Origin: Streptomyces sp. Je 1-369
GTDB taxonomy: Bacteria > Actinomycetota > Actinomycetes > Streptomycetales > Streptomycetaceae
Direction: 5' to 3'
DNA length: 64,000 nt
Assembly: GCF_026810505.1 (NCBI RefSeq)
Contig: NZ_CP101750.1
Coordinates: 2,075,448-2,139,447, forward strand
Below, in pieces: positions 37,428 through 46,490 of this stretch; position 1 is the first letter of the stretch, and each line of letters starts with the position of its first letter. The position numbers and the translations under genes were made by a program. Below the pieces are notes generated by a model that did no database searches, was not told the DNA's origin, and saw only the letters and a list, made by a program, of their open reading frames with translations.

Positions 37428-38183
37428 ATGGATCTTGGACTGGAAAACCGTGTCTACGTAGTCACCGGCGCCACCCGTGGCCTCGGCAACGCCACCGCCC
37501 GCGAGCTCGTCGCGGACGGCGCGAAGGTCGTGGTCACGGGCCGACAGCAGAAGACGGTCGACGAAGCGGCCGCCGAGCTCGGCCCGAACGCGGTGGGTGT
37601 CGTCGCGGACAACGCGGAGCCGGACTCCGCCGCCGCGCTCGTCGCCGCCGCCCGTGAGCACTTCGGCCGCTTCGACGGCGTGCTGATCAGCGTCGGCGGG
37701 CCCGCGCCCGGCTTCGTCGCGGACAACACCGACGAGCAGTGGCAGGCGGCGTTCGAGTCGGTCTTCCTCGGCGCGGTGCGCCTGGCCAGGACCGCGGCCG
37801 CGGAGCTCGGCGAGGGCGGCGTCATCGGCTTCGTGCTCTCCGGGTCGGTGTACGAGCCGATCGCGGGCCTGACGATCTCGAACGGTCTGCGGCCGGGGCT
37901 CGCCGGGTTCGCCAAGTCCCTCGCGGACGAGCTCGGCCCGCGCGGCATCCGGGTGGTCGGCGTGCTGCCCGGCCGGATCGGCACGGACCGCATGCGTCAG
38001 CTCGACGGTCTCTCCCCCGACCCGGAGGCCACCCGCGCCGCCAACGAGGCGGGCATTCCCCTGCGGCGCTACGGCACCCCGCAGGAGTTCGGCCGCACCG
38101 CGGCGTTCCTGCTCTCGCCCGCGGCGTCGTACCTCACGGGAATCATGGTGCCGGTGGACGGCGGTTCACGCGCCGGGTTCTGA
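37428..38183 (+). CDS. SDR-family protein lacking the canonical Tyr/Lys pair
   Basis: 251 residues with Rossmann start TGATRGLG and C-terminal GIMVPVDGGSRAGF as in FabG-like SDRs. At the active site FabG has [16 protein letters not shown], whereas this protein has SNGLRPGLAGFAKSLA, so the catalytic Tyr aligns to Ser and the Lys to Arg. It may use another mechanism or bind a nucleotide without catalysis. It is cotranscribed with the GH15 gene (4-bp gap). Confidence 0.85.
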   Translation: MDLGLENRVYVVTGATRGLGNATARELVADGAKVVVTGRQQKTVDEAAAELGPNAVGVVADNAEPDSAAALVAAAREHFGRFDGVLISVGGPAPGFVADNTDEQWQAAFESVFLGAVRLARTAAAELGEGGVIGFVLSGSVYEPIAGLTISNGLRPGLAGFAKSLADELGPRGIRVVGVLPGRIGTDRMRQLDGLSPDPEATRAANEAGIPLRRYGTPQEFGRTAAFLLSPAASYLTGIMVPVDGGSRAGF

Positions 38184-38216
38184 GGGCAGGGCTGCGCGGG
38201 CTGTACGGACCGCGGC

Positions 38217-38804
38217 TCAACTCACCCGTTCCGCCCCGTGCTTGGCGGCGCGCAGCCGGACCGTGGTCGGCAGGCTCGCGAGGCCCGCCGAGTCGCGGGC
38301 CCGGTCGAGCGTGTCGGCGGAGAGCCGGTGCAGCGCCTCGGCCGGGGTGGCGTGGGGGGCCAGGGTGAGGTCCACGCGCGCCTGCGGTGTGCCGCGGCGG
38401 CCGGTGAGGACGGCCTGGGCCCGGTCGACGCCGTCCAGCGCCTCGGCCTCGCCGGCCAGGACGTTCTCCATGGCCCGGCCGCGCAGCAGCGCGCCCTCGC
38501 CGTCCCCGGTCTCCACCAGGACCTCGGCGAGGCGGCGCCTGCGCAGCTGGGCGGAGAGCCACCACAGCGCGAGCAGGACGAGCACCGCCAAGGCGGCGAT
38601 GACCGTGGGCCAGAACCATCCGTCGTCCCGCCACCGCGCCCGGTCGGCGGCGCTGACCAGCACGTCGTGCCGGCCGTCGTGGATCCACCAGGAGGGCGGG
38701 GACGCGCCGAGTCCGACGGTGAGCACGGAGCCGCCGAGGACGAGCAGGACGAGCCCGGCCAGAGCCAGGACGACGCGGTTGACCGTACGCAGCACGCCGC
38801 TCAC
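38217..38804 (-). CDS. amaP: Alkaline shock response membrane anchor protein AmaP
   Basis: 195 residues. Two spans (about 11-33 and 66-86) flank an outer loop, and the rest is a cytosolic Gls24-like domain. This matches AmaP, which holds Asp23/Gls24 proteins at the membrane in Staphylococcus and Lactobacillus. GTG start overlaps the previous gene's stop by four bases. Last gene of the Gls24 operon. Confidence 0.82.
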   Translation of the reverse strand: MSGVLRTVNRVVLALAGLVLLVLGGSVLTVGLGASPPSWWIHDGRHDVLVSAADRARWRDDGWFWPTVIAALAVLVLLALWWLSAQLRRRRLAEVLVETGDGEGALLRGRAMENVLAGEAEALDGVDRAQAVLTGRRGTPQARVDLTLAPHATPAEALHRLSADTLDRARDSAGLASLPTTVRLRAAKHGAERVS

Positions 38805-39469
38805 CCCTTCCTGCCGGGCCGGGCCACGTGGACGGAGAGTCCGGGGGCGCGGGCGAGGCCCAGATCGTGGATGCCGTCGGCGAGTGCCGCGTCCAGGTCG
38901 CCGCGTACGTCGTCGAGTTCACGGAAGTGGGACACGGCGCGCACGTCGACCTTGGAGCGCTTCATGCGGACCCGCACGGACTGCACGCCGGGCACGTCCA
39001 TGGCCCGGTCGCGCAGGACCATCGCCGCGGCGCCGCGGTACAGGCCGCCGCGTACGTCGGAGTGGGTGCGGCGCATCGGCAGGATGCCGCGCTGCCCGGG
39101 GGTCGACGCGAGCACGAGGAGCCAGAGGCCCAGGAGGGCGGCGACCGCGGCCCCGGCGAGCACCGCGGTGTCGTCGAGGGGTCGCCTGCCGAGCTGGTGG
39201 GCCAGTTCGCGCCGCCAGTGCATGGCGGGGTGGTCGGCCCGGACGGCGACGATGTCGTAGAGCAGCAGTCCCGCGGCGCCGAGGACCACCAGGGCGAGGA
39301 GGGCGGCGGGCACCCGGCGCGGTGACCAGAACCGGGAGGCCTTCTCCTCGTCGTCGGAGAACGTGGGCAGCGGGTCGTACACCGTCGCGGACGCCGACTG
39401 GCGCAGCTCGCCATCCGACTGTTCGACGACCGGCAGCGGCTGGGTGCCGCCCCCGTGGGGTTCACTCAT
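38801..39469 (-). CDS. DUF6286-type membrane protein in the Gls24 operon
   Basis: 222 residues. An acidic polar head of about 55 residues is followed by two spans (AALLALVVLGAAGLLLYDIV and AVLAGAAVAALLGLWLLVLA) and a C-terminal domain of about 100 residues that begins RGILPMRRTHSDVRGGLYRG. The tail (PGVQSVRVRMKRSKVDVRAVSHFRE type wording) reads like a Gls24-fold unit. GGAGGACACG precedes the ATG at 39469. It overlaps both neighbours by four bases. Confidence 0.78.
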   Translation of the reverse strand: MSEPHGGGTQPLPVVEQSDGELRQSASATVYDPLPTFSDDEEKASRFWSPRRVPAALLALVVLGAAGLLLYDIVAVRADHPAMHWRRELAHQLGRRPLDDTAVLAGAAVAALLGLWLLVLASTPGQRGILPMRRTHSDVRGGLYRGAAAMVLRDRAMDVPGVQSVRVRMKRSKVDVRAVSHFRELDDVRGDLDAALADGIHDLGLARAPGLSVHVARPGRKG

Positions 39470-39810
39470 CGTGTCCTCCCCTGTGCCGCGGCGCGTACCT
39501 GCGCGGAGTGCAGCCGCTCCACCTGAACGGCCACCTCGGGTACGTCCATCCCCGCCAACGCCTCTACCCGTTCGGTGACATGGCGACGCACCGCGCCGCA
39601 CTGCCCGCCGATGTCGCAGGGGTACTCCAGCTCCAGGCTGACGCGGATGCGGGCCGCCTCGTGGTGGACGGAGACCGTGGCTCGGGGCGGCGGTCCGTCG
39701 GCCGGGACCGCGTCCACCGCCTCACGTGCCGCCCTCGCGGCGATCTTCGCGACGACCCGGTCGGCGATCCGGGTCGCGCCGCGCTCCCGGGGCGCGACCT
39801 GTGCCGCCAC
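39466..39810 (-). CDS. Short Asp23/Gls24 family protein
   Basis: 114 residues. ADRVVAKIAARAAREAVD and the closing VPEVAVQVERLHS are typical Asp23/Gls24 elements; the middle glycine-rich loop of full-length members is shorter and contains CDIGGQC with two Cys. GTG start at 39810, three bases after the previous gene. Part of the alkaline-shock/envelope-stress operon. Confidence 0.8.
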   Translation of the reverse strand: MAAQVAPRERGATRIADRVVAKIAARAAREAVDAVPADGPPPRATVSVHHEAARIRVSLELEYPCDIGGQCGAVRRHVTERVEALAGMDVPEVAVQVERLHSAQVRAAAQGRTR

Positions 39811-39813
39811 CGC

Positions 39814-39999
39814 TCACCGCCGCCGGTCGCCGCGGGTGCGGAAGAACTCGCCGGGTTCCAGGTCTCCGTCGAGGAACTTGCCGGCGACGAAGCCGATGGC
39901 ACCCAAGGCTGCCACCAGCAGGAACGCCCCGAATCCGCCGAAGTATCCGGCGAAGCCCAGAGCCATTCCCGCGATCATGCCGATCACGGCCATACTCAT
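39814..39999 (-). CDS. Small membrane protein of the Gls24 operon
   Basis: 61 residues. Two closely spaced glycine-rich spans (AVIGMIAGMALGFAGYFGGF and AFLLVAALGAIGFVAGKFL), then a charged end GEFFRTRGDRRR. Its place matches the DUF2273-like small protein of Firmicute asp23 operons, a functional guess. Flanked at 11 and 3 bp by two Asp23 genes. Confidence 0.78.
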   Translation of the reverse strand: MSMAVIGMIAGMALGFAGYFGGFGAFLLVAALGAIGFVAGKFLDGDLEPGEFFRTRGDRRR

Positions 40000-40010
40000 G
40001 TGCGCGCTCC

Positions 40011-40496
40011 CTACTGAAGGCGTCCTTGTTGCTCGTCGTCTTCCTCGTCGGGCAGCTTCACGTCGCTCACCGCGATGTTGACCTCGACGACCTCAAGGCC
40101 GGTCATGCGCTCGACGGCCGTGATCACGTTCTCCCGTACGTCCTGGGTGACGTCCACGATCGCGACGCCGTACTCCACGACGATCTCCAGGTCGAGCGCG
40201 GTCTGCACCTCGCCGACCTCGGCCTTCACACCGCGCGACACGGACTTCGAGCCGCCGGGCACGCGGTCGCGCACGGCGCCGAAGGTCCGGGCGAGCCCGC
40301 CGCCCATCGCGTGCACGCCGTCGACGTCACGCGCGGCGAGACCGGCGATCTTCTCTACGACGCCGTCCGCGATGGTGGTGCGGCCCCGGCTGCCGGGATC
40401 ACCGCCTCCCCGTCCGGGCGCGGACCGCGCCGTGCTCTCCTCCGGGGAGTCCTTCTCCAGCGTCTGCGACGCCTTCCGCTGTCCGGTGTCGGTCAT
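40011..40496 (-). CDS. Asp23/Gls24 family envelope stress response protein
   Basis: 161 residues; first gene of the operon. A polar head of about 40 residues is followed by a full Gls24 domain: TTIADGVVEKIAGLAARDVDGVHAMGGG, then a beta-rich part with VEYGVAIVDV and the close VVEVNIAVSDVKLP. Members form membrane-associated oligomers under envelope or alkaline stress. ATG at 40496 with GGGACGGG upstream. Divergent from the gene at 40605. Confidence 0.9.
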   Translation of the reverse strand: MTDTGQRKASQTLEKDSPEESTARSAPGRGGGDPGSRGRTTIADGVVEKIAGLAARDVDGVHAMGGGLARTFGAVRDRVPGGSKSVSRGVKAEVGEVQTALDLEIVVEYGVAIVDVTQDVRENVITAVERMTGLEVVEVNIAVSDVKLPDEEDDEQQGRLQ

Positions 40497-40604
40497 GGCC
40501 GTCCCGTCCCTTTCGAAAGGGGAACTGCCCGAGTGGGGCTGCTTCTCCGCCCACATTAAGCGCGGCCCCGCGCCCGCGCGCCCGGGATGCGGCAGGCTGG
40601 GGAC

Positions 40605-41339
40605 ATGACGGGCGAGGGTTGGACGCAGGCGGTGCGCCGGCAGCTGGGGCTTGGCCGGGTGCTGCCGCTGGGCGGTGCCGCGGACGGCGTGTGGGTGACG
40701 GAATCGGCGGTGGACGGCGCGTTGCGCCAGATGGCTGAGCGGGTTCCCGGGGTGCGGCTCGGCACGGTGCGCGTCGCGTTGGCGGCGCCGGACGAGGCGG
40801 GGGTCCCTGCGGTACCGGCGCCGCCGAGCGCGCTGCCGCCCGGGCCGCTGCGGATCACCGCGGAGTTCGCCGCCGTCGCGGGCGAGCCGCTCCCCGCGGC
40901 GGCGGACCGGCTGCGCGCGGCGCTGTCGGAGGCGGCGAAGGGACTGGGTCTGGCCGCCGGCGAGGTGGACCTGAAAGTGACGGCGCTCCTCGACGAGGCG
41001 GACGCGACGGACGAGGTCCACCCTCGGCGGACCGACGATCCCCCGCACTCACCCCCGGAGCACCCCGCGGCCGAGGGCGCCGACACCGACGAGGCACGTG
41101 CCGAACGGGCCGCCCTGTCGGTCCCCGGAGTGACACGCCTGACCGGCGTCCTGGGCCGCGCCGTCCACATCGAGGAGCCCCCGGCGACGGACACGCTGCC
41201 GCGCCGCCACGCGCGCGTGGAACTCGCGACGGACCGCGAGCACCGCGCCCTGGACGTGGCACTCGCGGTCCGCACAGCGGTCGGCGCGGCCCTGCCCGAC
41301 CGTCCGACGGTGGCGGTGCTGGTCACCGAGGTGCGGTAG
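40605..41339 (+). CDS. Conserved Streptomyces protein divergent from the Gls24 operon (P10-type annotation)
   Basis: 244 residues, cytosolic, no spans. I recall homologues listed under the odd name nucleopolyhedrovirus P10 family. The chain seems to hold two similar halves: VPGVRLGTVRVAL with a later VDLKVTALLDE, and VPGVTRLTGVLGRAV with VAVLVTEVR. Both patterns (VPGV near the start, alternating Val strand at the end) resemble Gls24 domains, linked by a Pro/His/Glu-rich stretch at about 145-165. Shared promoter region with the Asp23 gene, 108 bp. Confidence 0.65.
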   Translation: MTGEGWTQAVRRQLGLGRVLPLGGAADGVWVTESAVDGALRQMAERVPGVRLGTVRVALAAPDEAGVPAVPAPPSALPPGPLRITAEFAAVAGEPLPAAADRLRAALSEAAKGLGLAAGEVDLKVTALLDEADATDEVHPRRTDDPPHSPPEHPAAEGADTDEARAERAALSVPGVTRLTGVLGRAVHIEEPPATDTLPRRHARVELATDREHRALDVALAVRTAVGAALPDRPTVAVLVTEVR

Positions 41340-41356
41340 GCACGCCGCGCGGGGGG

Positions 41357-42160
41357 TCAGTCGCCGAGGCCCGCGAGGTCCCGCAGGCGGCGGCCCTGGG
41401 CGGCGCGTTCGGCGACGCGCTGGTCTTCGTAGGAGCGGCCCACCGCGCCCTGCAGCAGGGCCTTCGTCTCGATGACCGCGTCGCGGGGCGCGGCGACGAG
41501 CGCGGCGGCCAGGTCCGTGGCGGCGGCTTCGAGCTGGTCGGCGGGCACGACGAGGTTGGCGAGGCCCACCCGCTCGGCCTCGTTCGCGTGGACGAAGCGC
41601 CCGGTGGCGCAGATCTCCAGCGCGCGGGCATAACCGACGAGCCCCACCAGCGGGTGTGTGCCGGTGAGGTCGGGGACCAGGCCCAGGCTGGTCTCGCGCA
41701 TGGCGAACTGCACGTCGTCCGCCGCGATCCGCAGATCGCAGGCGAGCGCGAGCTGGAAGCCCGCGCCGATGGCGTGGCCCTGGACGGCGGCGACGGACAC
41801 GATGTCGCTCCGCCGCCACCAGGTGAACGCTTCCTGGTACTCGGTGATCGTGGCGTCGAGAAGACCGTCCTCACCGCGTGCCAGATCGATGAAGGACGGT
41901 TCGCCGTCGAAGCCCTCGGGCGTGAACGCCTGCCGGTCGAGGCCCGCGGAGAAGGACTTGCCCTCCCCGCGCAGCACCACGACGCGGACACTGCCAGGCA
42001 ACAGCTGACCGGCCTCGACCAACGCCCTCCACAGCGCGGGAGATTGGGCGTTGCGCTTGGCCGGATTGGTCAGCGTCACCGTGGCGACGGCCTCGTCGAT
42101 GGTGAGGCGTACGCCGTCCTTGTCGAGAACCGGTGCGAGCTCGCTGTCGGACGAAGCCAT
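41357..42160 (-). CDS. Enoyl-CoA hydratase/isomerase family protein
   Basis: 267 residues, crotonase fold. Oxyanion-hole segments are KSFSAGLDRQ and HAIGAGFQLALACD; MRETSLGLVPDLTGT carries the acid/base region. The Glu usual after GGG at the first catalytic place is replaced by Gln (GAGFQLAL), so it may be an isomerase or hydrolase rather than a hydratase. No other beta-oxidation genes are beside it. It is convergent with the P10-type gene, 17 bp away. Confidence 0.86.
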   Translation of the reverse strand: MASSDSELAPVLDKDGVRLTIDEAVATVTLTNPAKRNAQSPALWRALVEAGQLLPGSVRVVVLRGEGKSFSAGLDRQAFTPEGFDGEPSFIDLARGEDGLLDATITEYQEAFTWWRRSDIVSVAAVQGHAIGAGFQLALACDLRIAADDVQFAMRETSLGLVPDLTGTHPLVGLVGYARALEICATGRFVHANEAERVGLANLVVPADQLEAAATDLAAALVAAPRDAVIETKALLQGAVGRSYEDQRVAERAAQGRRLRDLAGLGD

Positions 42161-42225
42161 GGGTGCCTCCGATGGGGATGCGGTCGGGCCGGACGCCGGG
42201 AGCGCCCGTAAGTGACTGCACAGTA

Positions 42226-42259
42226 ACCACCCGGCCGGTCAGCCGACCGACCGGGTGGT
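42226..42259 (-). terminator. Hairpin after the small HTH gene
   Basis: ACCACCCGG, a 16-base interior that partly pairs, then CCGGGTGGT. It lies 36 bp past the HTH stop on the leftward transcript and upstream of the hydratase gene. Confidence 0.65.
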
Positions 42260-42294
42260 CACCATCGGACCATGGGACAGCGTGCCGCCTGCCG

Positions 42295-42516
42295 TCAGCC
42301 GGCGGCGGCCTTCTTGCCTCGCGTCGCCCCGCCGCGTCCCCGCAGCGTGACGCCGGATTCGCTGAGCATGCGGTGCACGAAGCCGTACGAGCGGCCGGTC
42401 TCCTCGGCCAACGCCCGGATGCTCGCACCGCCGTCGTACTTCTTCTTCAGGTCTGCCGCGAGCTTGTCGCGCGCGGCGCCGGTTACCCGGCTGCCCTTCT
42501 TCAGAGTCTCGGCCAC
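42295..42516 (-). CDS. Small helix-turn-helix protein
   Basis: 73 residues from GTG at 42516 with GAGGAGG upstream; longer frames lack such a site. The centre KYDGGASIRALAEETGRSYGFVHRML is a resolvase/Lsr2-type helix-turn-helix, and the C-terminal TLRGRGGATRGKK is basic. It is a common actinobacterial small DNA-binding protein; I know of no assigned function. It stands alone, with a terminator behind it. Confidence 0.85.
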   Translation of the reverse strand: MAETLKKGSRVTGAARDKLAADLKKKYDGGASIRALAEETGRSYGFVHRMLSESGVTLRGRGGATRGKKAAAG

Positions 42517-42870
42517 CCGTGCCTCCTCGTGGGAAGTGCGCTCTGGACTTCTCATGATCACCCCTCTCGGGCTTCCTGGCCACCCATTCGACAAGGTCCG
42601 TACGGCGGGGTTCGTCCCTTCGGGGACGGACATCACGAGCGGAGTGAATGATTCCGCGCGTCGCTCCGCGTACGACGGAACGGGGAGAACGGCGAATCCC
42701 CAGGTCAGCGCCGCGACCGTCAACGTGGCGTGCCTTGTCGCAGCTCAGCGCGGAAATCCGTGTATGCCACACCTCGGTACGAGTCCGGCTCACACAGATG
42801 AGGGATCACGGATCGGCCGAATGATCCATACCCAGTGGATCAGTCATTCGATCAAGCGCGGTGGACGGTC
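42517..42870. other. Intergenic region between the ABC-F gene and the HTH gene
   Basis: A 354-bp gap with lower GC than the genes around it. It must hold the HTH promoter. It has a UUCG-type hairpin at 42613-42628 (CGTCCC-TTCG-GGGACG) and TGATCCA-N7-TGGATCA at 42822-42842 next to the ABC-F stop, which may act as terminator or operator. No gene is seen. Confidence 0.5.
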
Positions 42871-44469
42871 TCAGGCGAGGGCGACCAGGTCCGCGTAGTC
42901 CTGGCCCCACAGGTCCTCGACACCGTCCGGCAGCAGGATGATCCGCTCCGGCTGGAGGGCCTCGACGGCGCCCTCGTCGTGCGTGACGAGGACGACGGCT
43001 CCCTTGTAGGTGCGCAGCGCGCCGAGGATCTCCTCGCGGCTCGCCGGGTCGAGGTTGTTCGTGGGCTCGTCGAGGAGGAGGACGTTGGCCGAGGAGACGA
43101 CGAGGGTCGCGAGGGCGAGCCGGGTCTTCTCGCCGCCGGAGAGCACACCGGCGGGCTTGTCGACGTCGTCGCCGGAGAAGAGGAACGAGCCGAGCGTCTT
43201 GCGCACCTCGACGAGGTCGAGGTCGGGCGCGGCCGAGCGCATGTTCTCCAGGACCGTGCGCTCGGGGTCGAGCGTCTCGTGCTCCTGCGCGTAGTACCCG
43301 AGCTTCAGGCCGTGGCCCTCGATGACCTGGCCGGTGTCGGGCTTCTCGGCACCGCCGAGGAGCCGGAGCAGCGTGGTCTTGCCCGCGCCGTTGAGGCCGA
43401 GGATGACGACGCGCGAGCCCTTGTCGATGGCGAGGTCGACGTCGGTGAAGATCTCCAGCGAGCCGTACGACTTCGAGAGGCCCTCGGCCATCAGCGGCGT
43501 CTTGCCGCACGGCGAGGGCTCGGGGAAGCGCAGCTTGGCGACCTTGTCGTTCTGGCGTACCGCCTCGAGGCCCGCGAGGAGCTTGTCGGCGCGCTTGGCC
43601 ATGTTCTGCGCGGCGACGGTCTTGGTGGCCTTGGCGCGCATCTTGTCGGCCTGCGAGTGCAGCGTCGCGGCCTTCTTCTCGGCGTTCTGGCGCTCGCGCT
43701 TGCGGCGCTTCTCGTCGGACTCGCGCTGCTGCTGGTAGAGCTTCCAGCCCATGTTGTAGACGTCGATCTGGGCGCGGTTGGCGTCCAGGTAGAAAACCTT
43801 GTTCACGACGGTCTCGACGAGGTCGACGTCGTGGGAGATCACGATGAAGCCGCCGCGGTACGTCTTCAGGTAGTCCCGCAGCCAGACGATCGAGTCGGCG
43901 TCGAGGTGGTTGGTCGGCTCGTCGAGGAGGAGCGTGTCGGCGTCCGAGAACAGGATGCGGGCCAGCTCGATACGGCGGCGCTGACCACCGGAGAGCGTGT
44001 GCAGGGGCTGGCCGAGCACGCGGTCCGGGAGGTTGAGCGCGGCGGCGATGGTGGCGGCCTCGGCCTCGGCGGCGTACCCGCCCTTGGTGAGGAACTCCGT
44101 CTCCTGGCGCTCGTACTGCTTGAGGGCCTTCTCACGGGTGGCGCCCGCGCCGTTCGCGATGCGCTGTTCGTTCTCGCGCATCTTGCGGATCAGTACGTCG
44201 AGCCCGCGCGCGGAGAGGATGCGGTTGCGGGCGAGCACGTCGAGGTCGCCGGTGCGGGGGTCCTGCGGGAGGTAGCCGACCTCTCCGGAGCGGGAGATCG
44301 TGCCGCCCGCGGGGGTGCCTTCACCCGCCAGACACTTGGTGAGGGTGGTCTTGCCCGCGCCGTTGCGGCCGACGAGGCCGATGCGGTCGCCCTTCGCGAT
44401 GCGGAAGGTGGCGTTCTCGATGAGGATGCGGGCGCCGGCGCGCAGCTCGATGCCGGAAGCGGTGATCAC
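42871..44469 (-). CDS. ABC-F family ATPase (ribosome-associated)
   Basis: 532 residues with two ABC domains and no membrane spans. Walker A sequences are GRNGAGKTT (near 36) and GLNGAGKTT (near 350); signatures are LSGGQRRR and LSGGEKTR; both DEPTNHLD/DEPTNNLD Walker B ends are present. The charged linker between (ESDEKRRKRERQNAEKK) is the helical P-site interaction motif that reaches the ribosome. Similar proteins act in translation or in resistance to ribosome-binding drugs. GTG at 44469 after CAGGAGA. Confidence 0.92.
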   Translation of the reverse strand: MITASGIELRAGARILIENATFRIAKGDRIGLVGRNGAGKTTLTKCLAGEGTPAGGTISRSGEVGYLPQDPRTGDLDVLARNRILSARGLDVLIRKMRENEQRIANGAGATREKALKQYERQETEFLTKGGYAAEAEAATIAAALNLPDRVLGQPLHTLSGGQRRRIELARILFSDADTLLLDEPTNHLDADSIVWLRDYLKTYRGGFIVISHDVDLVETVVNKVFYLDANRAQIDVYNMGWKLYQQQRESDEKRRKRERQNAEKKAATLHSQADKMRAKATKTVAAQNMAKRADKLLAGLEAVRQNDKVAKLRFPEPSPCGKTPLMAEGLSKSYGSLEIFTDVDLAIDKGSRVVILGLNGAGKTTLLRLLGGAEKPDTGQVIEGHGLKLGYYAQEHETLDPERTVLENMRSAAPDLDLVEVRKTLGSFLFSGDDVDKPAGVLSGGEKTRLALATLVVSSANVLLLDEPTNNLDPASREEILGALRTYKGAVVLVTHDEGAVEALQPERIILLPDGVEDLWGQDYADLVALA

Positions 44470-44590
44470 GGGGTTCTCCTGAAACAGAGTGGACGGCGAG
44501 AGGGACGACTGAGGTGCTCAGGACCGGTGTCTATGCCGTCCAACTGAGGAGAGGTGCTGCCATGACAACCAGTCTAACGGCCCGTCGCAA

Positions 44591-45346
44591 CTAGTTTTGC
44601 GGGCCGTCGGCGCCGCCGGGACCCGGCCGGAGGTCTCCGTTGCCCAGCGGAGTGCGGCCCGGAACGATTCTGCCGTAGTCGTCCACCGCGACGACCTGCG
44701 CGGTCCAGGCCGCGGCCGGGCCCGTGCAGGGCTGAGCGACCAGGAGCGCCCCGCCCCGGCGGACGGCGCGTGCAGGTGCGAAGGCGCAGCCGGTCTTCGC
44801 GGGCAGCACCCAGCGCAGGTCGCCGTCCGCGGTGCGGTAGGCGGCGATGCGGTGCGGGGTGACGACGGCGAGCATGCCGGCGTCGGCGGTGAGCGGCTGC
44901 AGGACCCCGGCGCCGCCGCGGGCGTCCGGGGTGCGCAGCCAGTCGGCGCCGGCGGGGACGGCGCGGTGCCAGCGCACGGAGTCGCCGTCGGTCCGCGCGG
45001 TGTCGGTGACGAGGCCGTCGCTCCAGAGCGTGAAGGCGTGGCCCGGCGCGGGCAGGAGCGTCACGGGACGCCGTCCCGCGCGGGTGTACGTCCAGCGGGG
45101 GGCGCCGCTCTCCTTGTCGTACGCCTGGACGGCCCGGCCCGTCGCGCGCAGCACGGGTTCCCGGTCGGGCCGGGCGTCGTCCACGCGCGCGTGGACGATG
45201 AGCCGGTCTCCGTAGGGGGCGGGCCGCGAGTGGTGGGCGGCGGTGATGAGGGGCAGGGCGAGCACGGCGAGGGCCACGGGCAGCGCGATGCGCGTGCCCC
45301 GGCGGACCGTGGCGTGGCTTGTCGCGCCGAGCGGCAGAGCGGCCAT
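44591..45346 (-). CDS. PQQ-like beta-propeller protein with N-terminal membrane anchor
   Basis: 251 residues from ATG at 45346 (AAGGGGG upstream); a start at 45373 would add nine residues. One span (about 20-37) is followed by outer beta repeats typical of PQQ-like propellers ([31 protein letters not shown]). Two Cys (GCAF, PCTG) may pair. The propeller is short, so it may be a partial or degenerate fold. Function unknown. Confidence 0.68.
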   Translation of the reverse strand: MAALPLGATSHATVRRGTRIALPVALAVLALPLITAAHHSRPAPYGDRLIVHARVDDARPDREPVLRATGRAVQAYDKESGAPRWTYTRAGRRPVTLLPAPGHAFTLWSDGLVTDTARTDGDSVRWHRAVPAGADWLRTPDARGGAGVLQPLTADAGMLAVVTPHRIAAYRTADGDLRWVLPAKTGCAFAPARAVRRGGALLVAQPCTGPAAAWTAQVVAVDDYGRIVPGRTPLGNGDLRPGPGGADGPQN

Positions 45347-45571
45347 GACGCCCCCTTCGGTACCACTGCCCATGGTCAGGCGCAGAGCGTAGCCGCGAGG
45401 GTCGTGGTGGCCGCCGCGCCGCGGGGCGACACGGCGCGGGGAGCGGTCCGTGTCCCCCGTTCGGACCCTTCTCCGGGGCTCGGCGGGGGCGGGCACATCA
45501 GGATGAAGTGGCCGGTAGCTCGGTGCGGGACGGCGTGTGCCGTTCCGGATGCGCGGCAGAGGGGTGCGCCC

Positions 45572-46462
45572 ATGCAGTTCGACGACGACGCCGACCTGGA
45601 CACCTCGGAGGTGCAGGATGTGCGCGGCAGTCGGATCCCCGGCGGCCGGGCGACGGTGGGCGGCGGCATCGCCGGCCTGATCGCCCTGCTCCTGGGGCTC
45701 TTCTTCGGGGTCGGCCCCGACCAGCTGGGGCTCTCGTCCGGCAACGAGGAGCCCGCGGCCACCTCCTCCTCCCTCGCGCAGGTGCAGCAGAGCTGCCACA
45801 AGGGGCGGGACGCGAACAGCAAGGAGGACTGCCGCATCGTGGCGGTGGTCAACAGCGTCCAGGACTTCTGGCGTCCGGAGTTCCAGCGCAGGGAGGGCAC
45901 GTACTCCCCCGCGCGGACCATCCTGTTCACCGGCCGGGTCGGCACCGCCTGCGGCACCGCCACGTCGGCGGTCGGCCCGTTCTACTGCCCCGGTGACCGG
46001 AAGGTCTATCTGGACCTGGACTTCTTCGACGACCTGCGGACCAAGTTCGGGTCGAGCGGCGGGCCCTTCGCGCAGGCGTACGTCGTGGCGCACGAGTACG
46101 GGCACCACGTGCAGAACCTGATGGGCACCCTGCAGCGCTCCCAGGACGGCCGCACCGGCCGGGACAGCAACGCCGTGAAGGTCGAGCTGCAGGCCGACTG
46201 CTACGCCGGGGTGTGGGCGCGGCACGCGACGCGCAGCCCGGACGACCGTACGGGCAAGCCGCTGATCAGCAGCCTCGACGACAACGACATCCGCGACGGC
46301 CTTGACGCGGCGGCCGCGGTGGGCGACGACCGCATCCAGGAGAAGTTCCAGGGCCGGGTCACCCCGGAGTCCTGGACGCACGGCTCGGCCCAGCAGCGCC
46401 AGCAGTGGTTCTACGAGGGCTACCGCACCGGCGACATGGGCCGGTGCGACACGTTCCGCTGA
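45572..46462 (+). CDS. Neutral zinc metallopeptidase (YpfJ/KPN_02809 family)
   Basis: 296 residues. A polar head with [14 protein letters not shown] leads to one span (about 32-48), placing the rest outside. The active site is HEYGHH near residue 174 with a later Glu in [10 protein letters not shown]. Four Cys (SCHKG, DCRIV, ACGTA, FYCPG) may form disulfides. Natural substrates are not known. Divergent from the PQQ-like gene. Confidence 0.88.
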   Translation: MQFDDDADLDTSEVQDVRGSRIPGGRATVGGGIAGLIALLLGLFFGVGPDQLGLSSGNEEPAATSSSLAQVQQSCHKGRDANSKEDCRIVAVVNSVQDFWRPEFQRREGTYSPARTILFTGRVGTACGTATSAVGPFYCPGDRKVYLDLDFFDDLRTKFGSSGGPFAQAYVVAHEYGHHVQNLMGTLQRSQDGRTGRDSNAVKVELQADCYAGVWARHATRSPDDRTGKPLISSLDDNDIRDGLDAAAAVGDDRIQEKFQGRVTPESWTHGSAQQRQQWFYEGYRTGDMGRCDTFR

Positions 46463-46490
46463 GGCGTTCGCGGCTGGGGAGCGCTACGGC

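Noticed and set aside
44562..44594. Ten-codon plus-strand frame with a good ribosome site
   Set aside because: No plus-strand gene follows for about 1 kb, so a leader role has no target; probably chance.
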